In this document: positions 49,026-59,349 of the stretch, piece after piece
Numbering within the stretch: the stretch's first letter is position 1
Layout of the letters: each line of letters begins with the position of its first letter
Assembly (NCBI GenBank): GCA_025618425.1
Contig: CM046844.1
Location: 3,276,665 to 3,340,664 of the forward strand
DNA length: 64,000 nucleotides
Reading direction: 5' to 3'
Source of the DNA: Heliocidaris tuberculata
Taxonomy: Eukaryota; Echinodermata; Echinoidea; Camarodonta; Echinometridae
Program-made: the position numbers and the translations under genes
Notes under the pieces: generated by a model
Seen by the model: only the letters and a program-made list of their open reading frames with translations
Told to the model about the DNA's origin: nothing
The model's database searches: none

Positions 49026-49670
49026 AAAGGTCCCCTGCAACCCAAATGCAAGTTGATTTCTGTTGATGTGCAGGGATGCATGCAACTCATATTTTGTTAT
49101 TCAAACATCTAAATATGTTTCATAGCTTTTTTAATATTTTTTGAAATCATTTTCTCAAACATGCTAAGCTCCACCCTAAAAAAAAAATGCTCCAGATCTC
49201 ATTCCTGCAGTGACATCATCTGTCAATCATTAGTGATCTAAGGAGAGACAGTGGTATGTAGCTTTGTCAGAGATGACCATCTGTTTTAATATAGACCATA
49301 CAGTGCCTACATAGTAGTTGCTATGTCAGACATGCTGTAGCATCACCAGGAAAAGAATGGTAACGAGGAGGTATTATTTGAAAGCATGCAATTTTATTGT
49401 GAGCATGTGCTGAGCTGGGGGAAGTTACATTTCACTGTCCATTGTAGAATGTTAGTGTAGCTGACTGATGATTGACAGATGATGTCATTGAGATCTGGAG
49501 CATTTTCTTAGGGTGGAGCTAAGGAGGTTGGGGAAAATATTTCAAAAAAACATTTAAAAATCTATGAAACATATCTAGATGTTTGAATAACAGAATATTA
49601 GTTGTATGCATCCCTGCACATCAACAGGAACAAACTTGCATTTGGGTTGCGTTTGGTTTGCAGGGGCCTA
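49026..49670. mobile_element. 645-bp foldback element (AGGTCCCCTGCAACCC)
   Basis: CCCCTGCAACCCAAATGCAA, CATCTAAATATGTTTCATAG, and CTCCAGATCTCATTCCTGCA on the left are answered by the inverse forms near 49640, 49570 and 49490 on the right. The palindromic arms are about 230 bp each, with a loop of about 190 bp. Confidence 0.9.
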
Positions 49671-50287
49671 CTAAACATAGCCCTACAATCCCTGTCCAAT
49701 ATTATCTATAGTACATGGAAAACATGACGGTATTTAAGTGGTCATATTTACTTTTATACTTAATGACTGGATGACATGATTTTTTCTACAATGTATAAAA
49801 TATCTTGGTTAAATTGAGATAGTACCATGTTTTGTATTGTTTTACTTTATATCAGTTTCAGGTAAAATTTGGTAAATTGTGCCTGAAACTACTGTAAGTT
49901 ACAGATCTGACTTAATGATACATCCATTATATATCATGTATATTATATAAGTTTATTGGTCATGCTGCTCTGCACAAAAACAGGTTTGACTGGAAAATCA
50001 CTTTCTGGCTGTTTAACATAATTTTCTTTTAAAAACAAACTTTAAGGTAGCAAATGCACATGCAGTCTATGAATGCTAATCATTTGAATACGATAATACT
50101 TGTTCATGTCAAATGATATACAAGCATTATGCAAAAAAAAAAAAAAAAAAAATACAGTATAAAGCGAGTTACATGAAAAGGGCATTTAGGGCAAGGATTT
50201 AACCAAGTATGTGAATTTATTTGATTAATATCATAATCTTCTATGTAAACCTGCTTGTTATCAGTCAATGTCGTTTAATCCAAATAG
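49671..50287 (+). other. End of intron 3
   Basis: AT-rich with an A run at 50134-50152. No exon recognised before the EGF exon. Confidence 0.4.
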
Positions 50288-50389
50288 ATTGTGATGAAAA
50301 TCCCTGTGAAAATGGCTGGTGTGAAGAGACTATGAAAGGTTATAAATGTCACTGTTCGTCTGGATTTCGTGGGAAACACTGCGATAAAG
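50288..50389 (+). CDS. EGF/mucin/YWTD gene, exon 4 (EGF-like domain)
   Basis: A complete EGF module in one 102-base exon, phase 1 on both sides, as is usual for EGF exons. The six Cys are spaced C-DENP-C-ENGW-C, then nine residues after the third Cys to KC-H-C, then SSGFRGKH-C. The GF.G.HC ending is standard. The calcium-binding consensus (D.D/NE before the first Cys) is absent, so this is a plain EGF domain, likely in protein-protein binding. Acceptor CAAATAG ends at 50287 and donor AAAG|GTGAAA starts at 50390. Confidence 0.9.
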
Positions 50390-51304
50390 GTGAAAACAAA
50401 ATATCTATATTTTCCTTTCATTTCTTTTATTTGGTGCCTCCGAATGTGATTTGCCCATCTTTAGTTTGTTTTCATTATTTGTCATGTTTCTTCTTAAATA
50501 ACACACAATTAACAGGAGAAAACGAATGGCAAATTTATATTGCAAAACTCCATGGAAAACTGAAATGAAGGATTCATTTCCATTTCTAGAGATGGAATGG
50601 AAAAAGAACACACATAGATCTATAAGAGATTTCCCTCTCCCGAACACTTCCTTTTCTTTTACTCTGTCAAAAATTTTATTTATGATAACAGTTTTCTTCC
50701 ACTGACAAGTAAATTAGACTTGTTAAAGTTACCTTTTTGCCATTTATCGTTCTTGCTATATATTGTTTACATGCCTTTCTGGATAAGAAAAGAGTAGCTT
50801 TTTCGTTTTTCTTGAAGGCAATGTACCGTTTGTCTTAACGCCGAAGAGAATCGTCAGGTTTCTCTGGTACTTGATGGGAAATAGAAACATATTTGCAATT
50901 CTTACTCTTGCAGAGTGTTTTTTCCTCCTTTGGTGAAAAAGAGAACAGATATTGCATGAACTACTGGTATTGTCGGTCATGATTTTGTTTTCCTTTCTTT
51001 ATTCCATGACAAACCTGTACAGGGGCGGTGATCCCAGGGGAGGAGACAAGCTGCATGTGATTTTTTTCTGGAGAATGGACGGAAATTTTGAAAAAAAATG
51101 AAAACGAAATAAGACCCCAAAAATGCAGCAAATGGTGTGTTAAGGCCACAACACCCTGTTTAGGATCTGAAGTTTACTAGAATAAAAAGTTTCACTAGAG
51201 TCTATTTAAAAATGGAAACTTGTCTCATTTGGTCGCTACGCTTTCTCACATAATATACTTTCACATTTATGTTAGAATATCTCTACATCATGATTATTAC
51301 ATAG

Positions 51305-51436
51305 GCAGAAATTCCCTTGTATGTTTACGAGTGCTAGACAATGCAGATTCCCGATCGGGCCTAAACCACAAAACATACAGGGTAGGCGATTCAGGCAGCA
51401 AGTGGGTACGCCTCTCCCTGGAAATGTTTTCTGTCA
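51305..51436 (+). CDS. Candidate extra exon (unproven)
   Basis: A 132-base stretch between ATTACATAG and A|GTATTG, in phase 1 on both sides, so it could be spliced in without breaking frame. The translation (NSLVCLRVLDNADSRSG, then HKTYRVGDSGSKWVRLSLEM) looks protein-like but shows no recognised domain. The acceptor has a weak pyrimidine tract. It could be an alternative exon, an unused relic, or chance. Confidence 0.25.
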
Positions 51437-51490
51437 GTATTGTCATTTATTGATTTTATTCAGTTCAGATTTTTTTTCCTCATTCTGCAG

Positions 51491-51589
51491 TGCGTACGAC
51501 CAGTGGGGCTACGACGGACCCAATTTCCACGGTGCCAGCAACGTCCCCAATGTCGACATGTAATCCAGCTACCACATTGACCACGACTG
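51491..51589 (+). CDS. EGF/mucin/YWTD gene, mucin-like exon 1
   Basis: Thirty-three codons, phase 1 on both sides (acceptor TTCTGCAG ends 51490, donor CTG|GTAAGC at 51590). The residues are mostly Thr, Ser, Pro and Ala (TTSGATTDPISTVPATSP, then TTLTTTG), with one Cys. Such sequence is normally O-glycosylated and stretched out, acting as a stalk between the EGF module and the propeller. It closes with TTTG, like the later repeats, but is otherwise diverged. Confidence 0.78.
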
Positions 51590-51659
51590 GTAAGCAAGTA
51601 GAACATTATTATGTTCAGTTACCTCCCGCCCTCCCCAGCCATCATTCTTTTCCTCTCAC

Positions 51660-52156
51660 CAGTGGCGTATCTAGTCATCATGGCGCCCAGGGCAAACAAT
51701 GATGTTACGCCCACCAACCCCCCAACCCATTGTGCATTTTACCCAGGAAATTTGGCAATTGACCACTGCATTTGAGCGGTAAAGAAGTTCGAATTTTCTA
51801 CTTTGACAAACTGTTTTCTATTTTGGGGCGCAAAATTCACGAAAACCCTTGAAAAAAAGTCGAGAAAGATTTCTTTCATATGTTGAACCTTTGCAAATGC
51901 TATTTTATACACTTTATCCTCCATTGGGGGCGCAATATCTAACAAGAGGCTGATAAAACTTACATGATAGCGAGCAAAGCAGCGAGAATCACATTTGTAT
52001 TTTTCAAATAAATGTTCGCATTTTAAACCCTCAAAACTGTATTTCTAATGCATTTATTTTGTTCCTTCTCTCTTTTGCGTTTTTTGCGCCCCTTTCATTG
52101 CCGCCCCGGGCATGCCCCCCCCCCCCCCCCCCCCCCCCCGGGTAAAAAGGCCACTT
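51660..52156. mobile_element. 497-bp hAT-like element with 8-bp target duplication
   Basis: Starts CAGTGGCGTATCTAG and ends near GGCCACTT, flanked by CCTCTCAC on both sides (51652-51659 and 52157-52164). A long C tract precedes the right end. It is related to 46281-47020, and its right end plus flank reappear at 57245-57370. Confidence 0.88.
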
Positions 52157-52583
52157 CCTCTCACACAGCTCATAAAAGTTGTTTCGGTGAATTCTGCTGT
52201 TGTGGTCAGACATTTTACAAAAAAATCACGTTTTCGCAATAAAGTGGAATGTAACCCCATATGAAAAAGCATCAGAATCGAAAGTTTATAAAACAGTGAA
52301 AATAATCATGTGTTCAATAAAGCGTAATATTTGAGCATTAATTTGCAATTTGATGTTAAATATCGTCGTACTATGTGGGCGGCAGATGCCGCCCACGGCC
52401 AGCTGCAAGGATATAACCCGGGCGGATACATCCGCCCACGGACCCGTAAGGGTTAATCGTTCTGTAATCGCCGCAACCCAACAGTGGCTACAAACAGTAC
52501 ATATTAAACGAATTTGATAACTGATTAATTATGTATCAAGTTATTTGTTATATTCATTTTCTTGAATGCCTTTCACTATGCAG
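52157..52583 (+). other. Intron sequence before mucin-like exon 2
   Basis: From about 52454 (GTAATCGCCGCAACCCAACA and GTGGCTACAAACAGTA) the sequence belongs to the module duplicated at 57600 and 58130. Confidence 0.6.
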
Positions 52584-52679
52584 AGTCAAGTGTCCCCACT
52601 GGAACAATGTCCGCGTCAACGTTGGACTCAGTGTCAACATCAACACCGGGATCAATATCTGATCCACCTACCACTACCG
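52584..52679 (+). CDS. EGF/mucin/YWTD gene, mucin-like exon 2
   Basis: Thirty-two codons, phase 1 on both sides (acceptor ACTATGCAG ends 52583, donor ACCG|GTAAGG). Reads ESSVPTGTMSASTLDSVSTS, then TPGSISDPPTTTG. Nearly all Ser, Thr, Pro, so likely an O-glycosylated stalk. It is a close copy of the exons at 57775 and 58254, and the surrounding intron is duplicated with it. Confidence 0.82.
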
Positions 52680-52957
52680 GTAAGGAATTAAATGACTTAG
52701 ACAGTGTTCAGTATTTGGAAAAAAGGGTTACATTGCACAACACAAATTTCTTTCGCTCTTCCTTTTGTTTCTCTATAATCATCTCTCTTTCTCCCTCATA
52801 TCCATTTGTTAATATTTTTTTTGTACACATTATGTTCTTTCAAATCTAACCTTGTTTTCTCCAGGTACTTTTCAGAGAGATATTATCTTCTTGTTATGTC
52901 CGTCATTTCTATTACCTTATTTTAACTATCAAGAGCATCCGATTTTGTTTAAAATAT

Positions 52958-52961
<4 letters not shown>

Positions 52962-52990
<29 letters not shown>

Positions 52991-53026
52991 TTATCTCTCT
53001 ATCTCTTTCTCTTTCTGTTATCTCCC

Positions 53027-53094
<68 letters not shown>

Positions 53095-53112
53095 ATCTCT
53101 CTCTTATATTCC
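52962..53112 (+). repeat. (CT)n / (TA)n microsatellite
   Basis: About 60 bases of CT-type repeats, then about 60 bases of TA, then CT again. Frames over it are artefacts. Confidence 0.95.
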
Positions 53113-53154
53113 TCATTTTCTTTCTCTCCTTCTCTTCCTTGTCTTATTGTAATT

Positions 53155-53275
53155 CGGGGAGGGGGCACATTTACGTCACAATTTAGGCGTCTAGTCGACC
53201 CATTTTGTGGTCTTTACAGTAATTTGCATTCGTTGCTTCACTCATTGTGGTCTTATCCTGTCATTGCTCTCCCTC
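53155..53275 (+). repeat. Intronic module, copy 1
   Basis: GGGGGCACATTTACGTCACA, CATTTTGTGGTCTTTACAG, TTCACTCATTGTGGTCTTAT and TCCTGTCATTGCTCTCCC recur in order at 57016-57137 and 58979-59097. Each copy follows a CT tract. Confidence 0.93.
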
Positions 53276-53654
53276 GTTAAAAAAAAACACACAAAAAAAC
53301 ATTAAAAAACAATAATTTGGAGCTGGGCCGAGTCTTGTTGAGAGAAAGAGGGACGATTTCTCCGAATCGAACGCAATTCCTGCAATCAGTTGCATTTTTA
53401 AAGTTTGGAGTTGCGACTGATATCAAACTCAAAGAAGAAGATTACAGCAAGGTTTTTAGTGAAGTATCAGCGACACTTTCATGGTGGAGATACTGAATGT
53501 TTAGTTTTTCAGGGTTACACCATGTAATTCTTTCAAGGAATAAGAGCCCTGAAAAGGGCTGGTGAGCTCCGCTAAGAGCTCTGTGGTTCTCGACGTTTCG
53601 ATCAGTATGCTCTGATCGTCATCAGGAGAATCATTCTCCTATTGTATTTCACAG

Positions 53655-53759
53655 AATCAGTACAGGTCGATCACACGAAAAAGAAGTCGACCACAGACCC
53701 GATTTCTGAGACGACTGCAGAATCAAAACCATCAACATCGAATCCCACGACCGCTACCG
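53655..53759 (+). CDS. EGF/mucin/YWTD gene, mucin-like exon 3
   Basis: Thirty-five codons, phase 1 on both sides (acceptor TTTCACAG ends 53654, donor ACCG|GTGAAT). It reads ESVQVDHTKKKSTTDPISET, then TAESKPSTSNPTTATG. It shares only the ES start and the TG end with its neighbours and has a basic KKK patch, so it is a separate subtype. A decayed, truncated copy is at 59151-59217. A hairpin with a hammerhead-like core lies about 30 bases upstream of the acceptor. Confidence 0.75.
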
Positions 53760-53929
53760 GTGAATAGTTTCAACAGATACTGTTTTTTTTTTTTTTCTTC
53801 TTCTTCTTCTTTTTTTTTTAATTTTTCTTTTTTTAATTCCAAAGTGTATTTGTCTTCATTGTAGGAAGGACCTACTACTAAAGATTACAAGTCCCTGATT
53901 GTAGATTAGAGCCAAAACACCGATATGCG

Positions 53930-54040
53930 TCTATCTCTCTCTCCCTCTCTCTCTCTCTCACTCTCCATCTCTGTCTCTCTCGATCTCTGTCTCTGTCCGT
54001 CTCTCTCTCTCTCTTTATCTCTCTTTCTCTCTCTCTTAGA
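53930..54040 (+). repeat. (CT)n microsatellite
   Basis: TCTCTC-type repeat after AAACACCGATATGCGTCT. The same lead-in precedes the CT tract at 59350. Confidence 0.93.
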
Positions 54041-54109
54041 CCATGGGATGACATGGAAAAAGAGGCTCCGTTTTTCATTTTCGTGGTCCACATTTTCGCC
54101 TTACCTGAA

Positions 54110-55480
54110 AAGTTGGGGGACAAAGGTACTTTTTTGTGCTGAATTCAAATATGAATGTTGCAAGCTTGAAACTTGCACGTTATCACTCTAATGAGGTCTA
54201 ATTGTGTAAATGTATGCATAATGCAATGTTTAAACTATAATACACAAAACACTGGTATCTTATCAATAAAAATGGTATTTCAGGCTAATCTGGACTGCAT
54301 TATCTGAATGTGAATATTTCTAAACCATATATGTATATTTGTTGCATTGATGCCTAATTATGCTAATCAGGCGTCAATATGCAAATCTATTTTATGGGGC
54401 TTTTTAACTAATAATACTAATATCAAACTGCATGAATGGTGATATTTTAAATCAACTTTAGGTGCTTAATTTAAATATGAATGTTGCGAAGTTTGGAAGT
54501 GGCAATTTACCACTGCAATGTGGCCTAATTATGCAAATTTATGCAAAATACATTGTTTATACCATAATTCACAAAGATCAGTGTGCTCTCAATCAAAATA
54601 TGGTATTTGAGGATAATTTGGAATGCAGAATCTGAATGCGAATATTCCTAGCCATAAATGTGTTATTATTTTGTGACAATGATTCTTAATTATGTGAAAT
54701 ATTGATGCTTAATTATGCAAATTTGTTATTGTGGCTACTCAACTGAAAATTTCTATATCAGATCATATGAAAGGCTATAGTTTAAGATAACTATGGGTGC
54801 TGACTGTAAAATTGATTGTTGTCAAGCTTAGAAACGAGCAGTTTGTCACCATATAATGAGGCTTAATTATGAATAATGCAAACCCCATTTTTGAATACTG
54901 CAGTGCACCGAACAGCTCAGTATCATATCAATCAAAAGTTAGTATTCAGTTCTGTTTCGGACTGTATCATCCGAATTTCAATATTTCTGAGCAATAAATG
55001 TGTATACCTTTTATGATATTGGTTTCTAATTATGTAAATTAGGCATCAATATGCAAATCAATGTATTTGACTGAACTGCAAACACTTCTATCAAATCACC
55101 TGAACTTTTTGTGCAAAATGCAATGTATATAGGCCTATGATTGTTGCCAAGTAGGAAATTTCTAAACCATGACATAATAGTTAAATTCGAGTTACGCAAA
55201 TTCACGCAAAATCCACTCTGTAACTGATAATACTCAGTCTATAGCGGTTGAAAAATTAGCAGGTCTTTATGCAATTGCATAACCCATATATGAATATTTC
55301 CAAGACATGAAATTTATAAATTGTAATATCAGTGCCTATGCCTGTAAATTCATGCAAATCTACCAAAATCTATCTCAGGTAATTTAGAGTGCTGAATCTG
55401 AAAATGTCTGCTGCGAGCAGTGTGCATGTAATGTCCTCAACATGAGGCACAATCTTGCATTCTGTGCCATCACAGAAAAA
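54110..55480 (+). repeat. Diverged tandem repeats of about 335 bp in intron
   Basis: Four to five units. Each has a GGTGCT(G/T)AATT-like start, AATATGAATGTTG, a TAATTATGCAAATTTATGCA-like block, ATCAATCAAAATATGGTATT-like sequence and ATCTGAATGTGAATATT. Units start near 54130, 54465, 54795 and 55130. Confidence 0.65.
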
Positions 55481-55782
55481 TAACATCTCACATCTCATGA
55501 TTAGGAAAATGCATTTTAGAGGAGTTTCGTGTAAATGTCAACATTAAATTTGTTGACAGTTTTCAGTGTTTTGCCTTGGCCTGTATGACTGCCAAAGAAT
55601 TGAACTCATTCACTTCTTTGTCACTTGTGAGTAACACGAAGTTGTTTGTTTTCTTTCATCTCGTGTGAATATCAGAGGCGTCATCTCTCACTTTTTCTTC
55701 ACTGATTGAATTAATGTATAGCAGATTTTCCTATTCATGAGCAGTATCTTCCCTTGAATGAATAAGAAACAGTGCAAACTAC

Positions 55783-56117
55783 CTGGGGGTACTCAACTAA
55801 TATTGCTGTACACAGGCGCGACCCCCAAAACGCGTGAAAAGGGTAGTTTTTGCCGGTTACGGCGCGTCACGCGCTTGACGCGTTTCAAAAAGGCCAAAAA
55901 TCGGAAAAAAATGGTATGTTTGAATTTGTCATACGCGTTTAGGGTATCTTTTCCCGAATACTTGTCTGGATTTTGTGCGACTAGTCTCTTGTTTAGGGGG
56001 TAAACTTTCAAGAAAGCACCCGAAAATACTCGAATGGATAAAACGCGTTTACATGGTTTAGGGGGTGTTTGGAAAACCTGTGGTCGCGCTTGTGTATAGT
56101 TGAGTGGTCCCCCCGGG
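55783..56117. mobile_element. MITE with GGGGTACTCAACTA ends
   Basis: GGGGGTACTCAACTAATATT at the left and TATAGTTGAGTGGTCCCCCC at the right are inverse. Inner arms hold CAGGCGCGACCCCC and CGCGTTT-type repeats in both directions (TGTGGTCGCGCTTGTG). Confidence 0.8.
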
Positions 56118-56510
56118 ACCTCATCCTTTACAGTACTACTTGCTATTGCAGTTACTCTGTGTGTTCACAAACATTATCCCTAGCAGACTACACTATCTAC
56201 AATATCTTTGATATTGGCCCCCTAAAATACAACTGTTGACAAACAAATTTTCACATTTCCCCTCATAAAAGGTTCAGTCCTTTCTCTTCCTTCCTCTATT
56301 TTATAATAAACTTAAGCTCCCCAATCTAAATGAATCAAAATATAAAAAACAAAGGTTTTGTCATGCAGCTTTCACTGGCCATGCCATGCTGTTCTACAGC
56401 CAGGTCAATGTAAGTCAAAGAGCCTGGCACTTCCCTATACACCATACACATAATACACACAAACACACAGCACACACACTCTCACAGAATACACACAGAG
56501 CACATACCAT
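56118..56510 (+). other. Intron sequence, unassigned
   Basis: CACA-rich short runs near 56455-56500, otherwise nothing recognised. Confidence 0.4.
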
Positions 56511-56742
56511 GTGGTGGGAATGCTGTGCTGAACTCTGTGGCTGAAATCCATGTGGTCAAGAAGATTGGGAGCTCAGTTTTTTGCTACAAAATAATCATAT
56601 TTGAACAAATATGCACTTTTTACAAATGGCTTCATTTGCCATTAGTGTTTTTTTTTAATTTTTAGTAACATTTACAAGGTGAAATTAGGTGGGGCGAAAT
56701 CACGGACCACGAAAAGGGAGAATTTCAGCGGTCATCCCATGG
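56511..56742 (+). repeat. Dispersed repeat, copy B
   Basis: Matches 12679-12922 in the same orientation over more than 200 bases, including GTGGTCAAGAAGATTGGGAG and AATTTCAGCGGTCATCCCA. Confidence 0.75.
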
Positions 56743-56751
56743 TCTTTCTCT

Positions 56752-56780
56752 GTTATCTCTCTCTCTCTCTCTCTCTCCTT

Positions 56781-56819
<39 letters not shown>

Positions 56820-57000
56820 CTCTCCCTCTCTCATGTCTCTCTCCATCTCTTTCCCTCTTTGTTATCTCTCTTTCTCGCTTTCTCTTTCTCTATTTCTTTT
56901 TCTTTCTGTTATCTCTCTTTATTTGTTATCTCTATTTTTTTCCTCTCTCTTTCTTATCTTCCTCATTTTCTTACTCTCCTTATCTCCCCTGCCTTATTTT
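56752..57000 (+). repeat. CT-rich microsatellite
   Basis: TCTCTC tracts mixed with TTTCTC. It closely matches 58632-58970, including TGTCTCTCTCCATCTCTTTC. Confidence 0.93.
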
Positions 57001-57015
57001 ATTTTTTTTTTTTGG

Positions 57016-57137
57016 GGGGGGCACACATTTACGTCACAATTTAGGCGTTTAGCCGACCCATTTTGTGGTCTTTACAGTGATTCGCATTCCTTGCTTCACT
57101 CATTGTGGTCTTATCCTGTCATTGCTCTCCCTTATTA
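57016..57137 (+). repeat. Intronic module, copy 2
   Basis: Second copy of 53155-53275. It continues, as copy 1 does, to GAGCTGGGCCGCGTCTTGTT and GAGGGACGATT (57207-57245). Confidence 0.93.
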
Positions 57138-57244
57138 AAAACAACCCCAAAAACAACCCCAAAAACAACAACAACAACAAAAAAACATGATGAACAACAA
57201 TAATTCAGAGCTGGGCCGCGTCTTGTTGAGAGACAGAGGGACGA

Positions 57245-57370
57245 TTCCTTTTTTCTCTCTCTCTGTTGCATTTTTTGCGCCCCTTCAAGTGCCGCCTGGT
57301 GCTCGTTGCACGTTGCACGTCCCCCCCCCCCCCCCTCCGTCGTTGATACGCCATTACCTCTCACACAGCA
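57245..57370. mobile_element. Right-end fragment of the hAT-like element, with its flank
   Basis: TTTTTTGCGCCCC, a C tract and GATACGCCATTA, followed by CCTCTCACACAGC. The flank after the element is the same as at 52157-52169, so this is a duplicated genomic piece and not a new insertion. Confidence 0.75.
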
Positions 57371-57774
57371 TTATTGCTCGAGACTCGCTTTTCTTTACTT
57401 CTTTTCTTAATCTCATATATTTTCCTTCTCCGTTCTTGGTGTTATGAATATGCAAATTGAATGTTTTGAATATTGATGCTTTGGTTGATGACGTCAGAGA
57501 TCGGGATACAGCAGATAAAGTCGAATATTTACAACTAACAAAACGCATCGTTTTAATATTTGTCAGGATTTATATTGTTGGATTGGGGAATAAGAGATCA
57601 AAATATTCTGGAATCGCCCCAATCCAATAGTGGCTACAAACAGTAGGTAAACGTTTTTTGTTTGTTTTGTTTTGTTTTGGTTTTTTTTGGTTTGTTTTTG
57701 TTTTTTTTTATAACTGATTAATTATGTATCAAGTGCTCTTATATTCATTTCCTAGAATTTCTTTCATTCTGCAG
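57371..57774 (+). other. Intron before mucin-like exon 4
   Basis: From about 57600 it matches the module before exon 52584 (CGCCCCAATCCAATAGTGGC, TAATTATGTATCAAGTG). A TTTTG-rich run lies at 57655-57705. Confidence 0.6.
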
Positions 57775-57870
57775 AGTCAAGTGTCACAACTGAAACAATC
57801 TCCACGTCATCGTTGGACTCAGTGTCAACATCAACACCGGGATCAACATCTGATCCAACTACCACTACCG
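57775..57870 (+). CDS. EGF/mucin/YWTD gene, mucin-like exon 4
   Basis: Thirty-two codons, phase 1 on both sides (acceptor CATTCTGCAG ends 57774, donor ACCG|GTAAGG). Reads ESSVTTETISTSSLDSVSTS, then TPGSTSDPTTTTG. It is the closest relative of exon 52584, and its DNA flanks match too. Ser/Thr/Pro-rich, predicted O-glycosylated. Confidence 0.82.
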
Positions 57871-58253
57871 GTAAGGAACAAAGAATAATTAGACAAGTAG
57901 TGTTCAGTTTTTGAAAAAAAATAAACGGGTTACATTGGACTAGACAATTTATTTCACTCTTCCTCTTGTTTAGTTATATCATCTCTCTTTCCATGCTTTC
58001 TCCCTTGTATTCATTTCTTTTTCTATTTTTTTTTTGTTGTACACATTATTTTTAAAAGCCTAAACTTGTTTTCTTTAGATACTTTGTCAAGATTTAAGTT
58101 ATTGGATGGGGGAATAAGTAATTAAATATCATTTTTCAGTCGCCCCAACCCAACAGTGGCTACAAACAGTACATAGTAAACGAATTCAATAACTGAATAT
58201 TTATGTATCATGTGATTTTATATTCATTTCCTTGAATGCCTTTCATTATGCAG

Positions 58254-58349
58254 AGTCAAGCGTCACTACTGAAACAATGGCCATTTCAACGTTGGACTCA
58301 GCGTCAACACCAACACCGGGATCAATATCTGATACAACTCCCACAACCG
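58254..58349 (+). CDS. EGF/mucin/YWTD gene, mucin-like exon 5
   Basis: Thirty-two codons, phase 1 on both sides (acceptor CATTATGCAG ends 58253, donor ACCG|GTAAAG). Reads ESSVTTETMAISTLDSASTP, then TPGSISDTTPTTG. It lies only 0.38 kb after exon 4, and the intron between carries the same lead-in (CCAACCCAACAGTGGCTACA). A recent local duplication is the simplest origin. Confidence 0.82.
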
Positions 58350-58631
58350 GTAAAGGACTAGGAATACTTAGACAATGTTCAGTTTTGGAAAAGAAGGGTT
58401 ACATTGCACTACACAAATTAATTTTGTTCTTCCTCTTGTTTTCTTTATAATCATCTCTCTTTATCCCCCATATTATTTTTTTTTTTACACACTATTTTCT
58501 TTCACATCTAACCTTGCTTGTTTTCTCCAGGTATACTTTTCAGAGAGATATTAGCTTCTTGTTATGTTCGTCATTTCTTTTAACCTATTTAAGATTCAAG
58601 GGCGTCAGATTTTGTTTAAAATATTATCCCC

Positions 58632-58642
58632 CCCCCCATCTC

Positions 58643-58677
<35 letters not shown>

Positions 58678-58970
58678 GTTTTCTCTCCCTCTCTCATGTC
58701 TCTCTCCATCTCTTTCCCTCTTTGTTATCTCTCTCTCTCTGTTTTCTCTTCCCCCTTTAACTATCTTTCTCTCTCTCTCTCTCTCTCTCTGTTTTATTTC
58801 CCTCTCTCATGTCTCTCTCCATCTCTTTCCCTTTTTGTTATCTCTCTTTCTCGCTTTCTTTTTCTCTATCTCTTTTTTCTTCCTGTTATCTCTCTCTGTT
58901 ATCTCTATTTTTTTCTCTCTCTTTCTTATCTTCCTCATTTTCTTACTCTCCTTCTTTCCCCTTTCTTATT
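58632..58970 (+). repeat. CT-rich microsatellite
   Basis: Nearly the same mixed TCTCTC / TGTCTCTCTCCATC pattern as 56752-57000. Ser/Leu frames over it are not genes. Confidence 0.93.
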
Positions 58971-58978
58971 TTATTTAG

Positions 58979-59097
58979 GGGGGGCACACATTTACGTCAC
59001 AATTTAGGCGTTTAGCCTACCCATTTTGTGGTCTTTACGGTGATTCGCATTCCTTGCTTCACTCATTGTGGTCTTATCCTGTCATTGCTCTCCCTTA
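58979..59097 (+). repeat. Intronic module, copy 3
   Basis: Third copy of 53155-53275. Confidence 0.93.
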
Positions 59098-59150
59098 TTT
59101 AAAAAAAACAAAAAAGAAAACAAAAAACACAACATGATGAACAAAAATAA

Positions 59151-59217
59151 CCACAGACCCGATTTCAGGGACGACTGCAGAATTAAAACGATCAATAATC
59201 CCACGACCGCTACCGGT
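59151..59217 (+). pseudogene. Decayed copy of mucin-like exon 3
   Basis: CCACAGACCCGATTTC, GGGACGACTGCAGAATTAAA and CCCACGACCGCTACCG match the last two-thirds of exon 53655-53759. The 5' third is missing and a four-base deletion (ATCAATAATCC in place of ATCAACATCGAATCC) shifts the frame, although the donor (G|GTGAGC) survives. The following intron also matches (GTGTATTTGTCTTCATTGTA). Confidence 0.82.
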
Positions 59218-59349
59218 GAGCAGTTTCAACTGCTCACCGAATTTTTTTTTTATAATTCCAGAGTGTATTTGTCTTCATTGTAGCAAGGACCTAACTACTA
59301 AAGATCACAAGTCCCTGATTGTAGATTATAGCCAAAACACCGATATGCG

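Noticed and set aside
58514..59007. Ser/Leu-rich frames of about 150 codons
   Set aside because: CT microsatellite plus the duplicated intronic module; no splice support and the same pattern at 56.7 kb.
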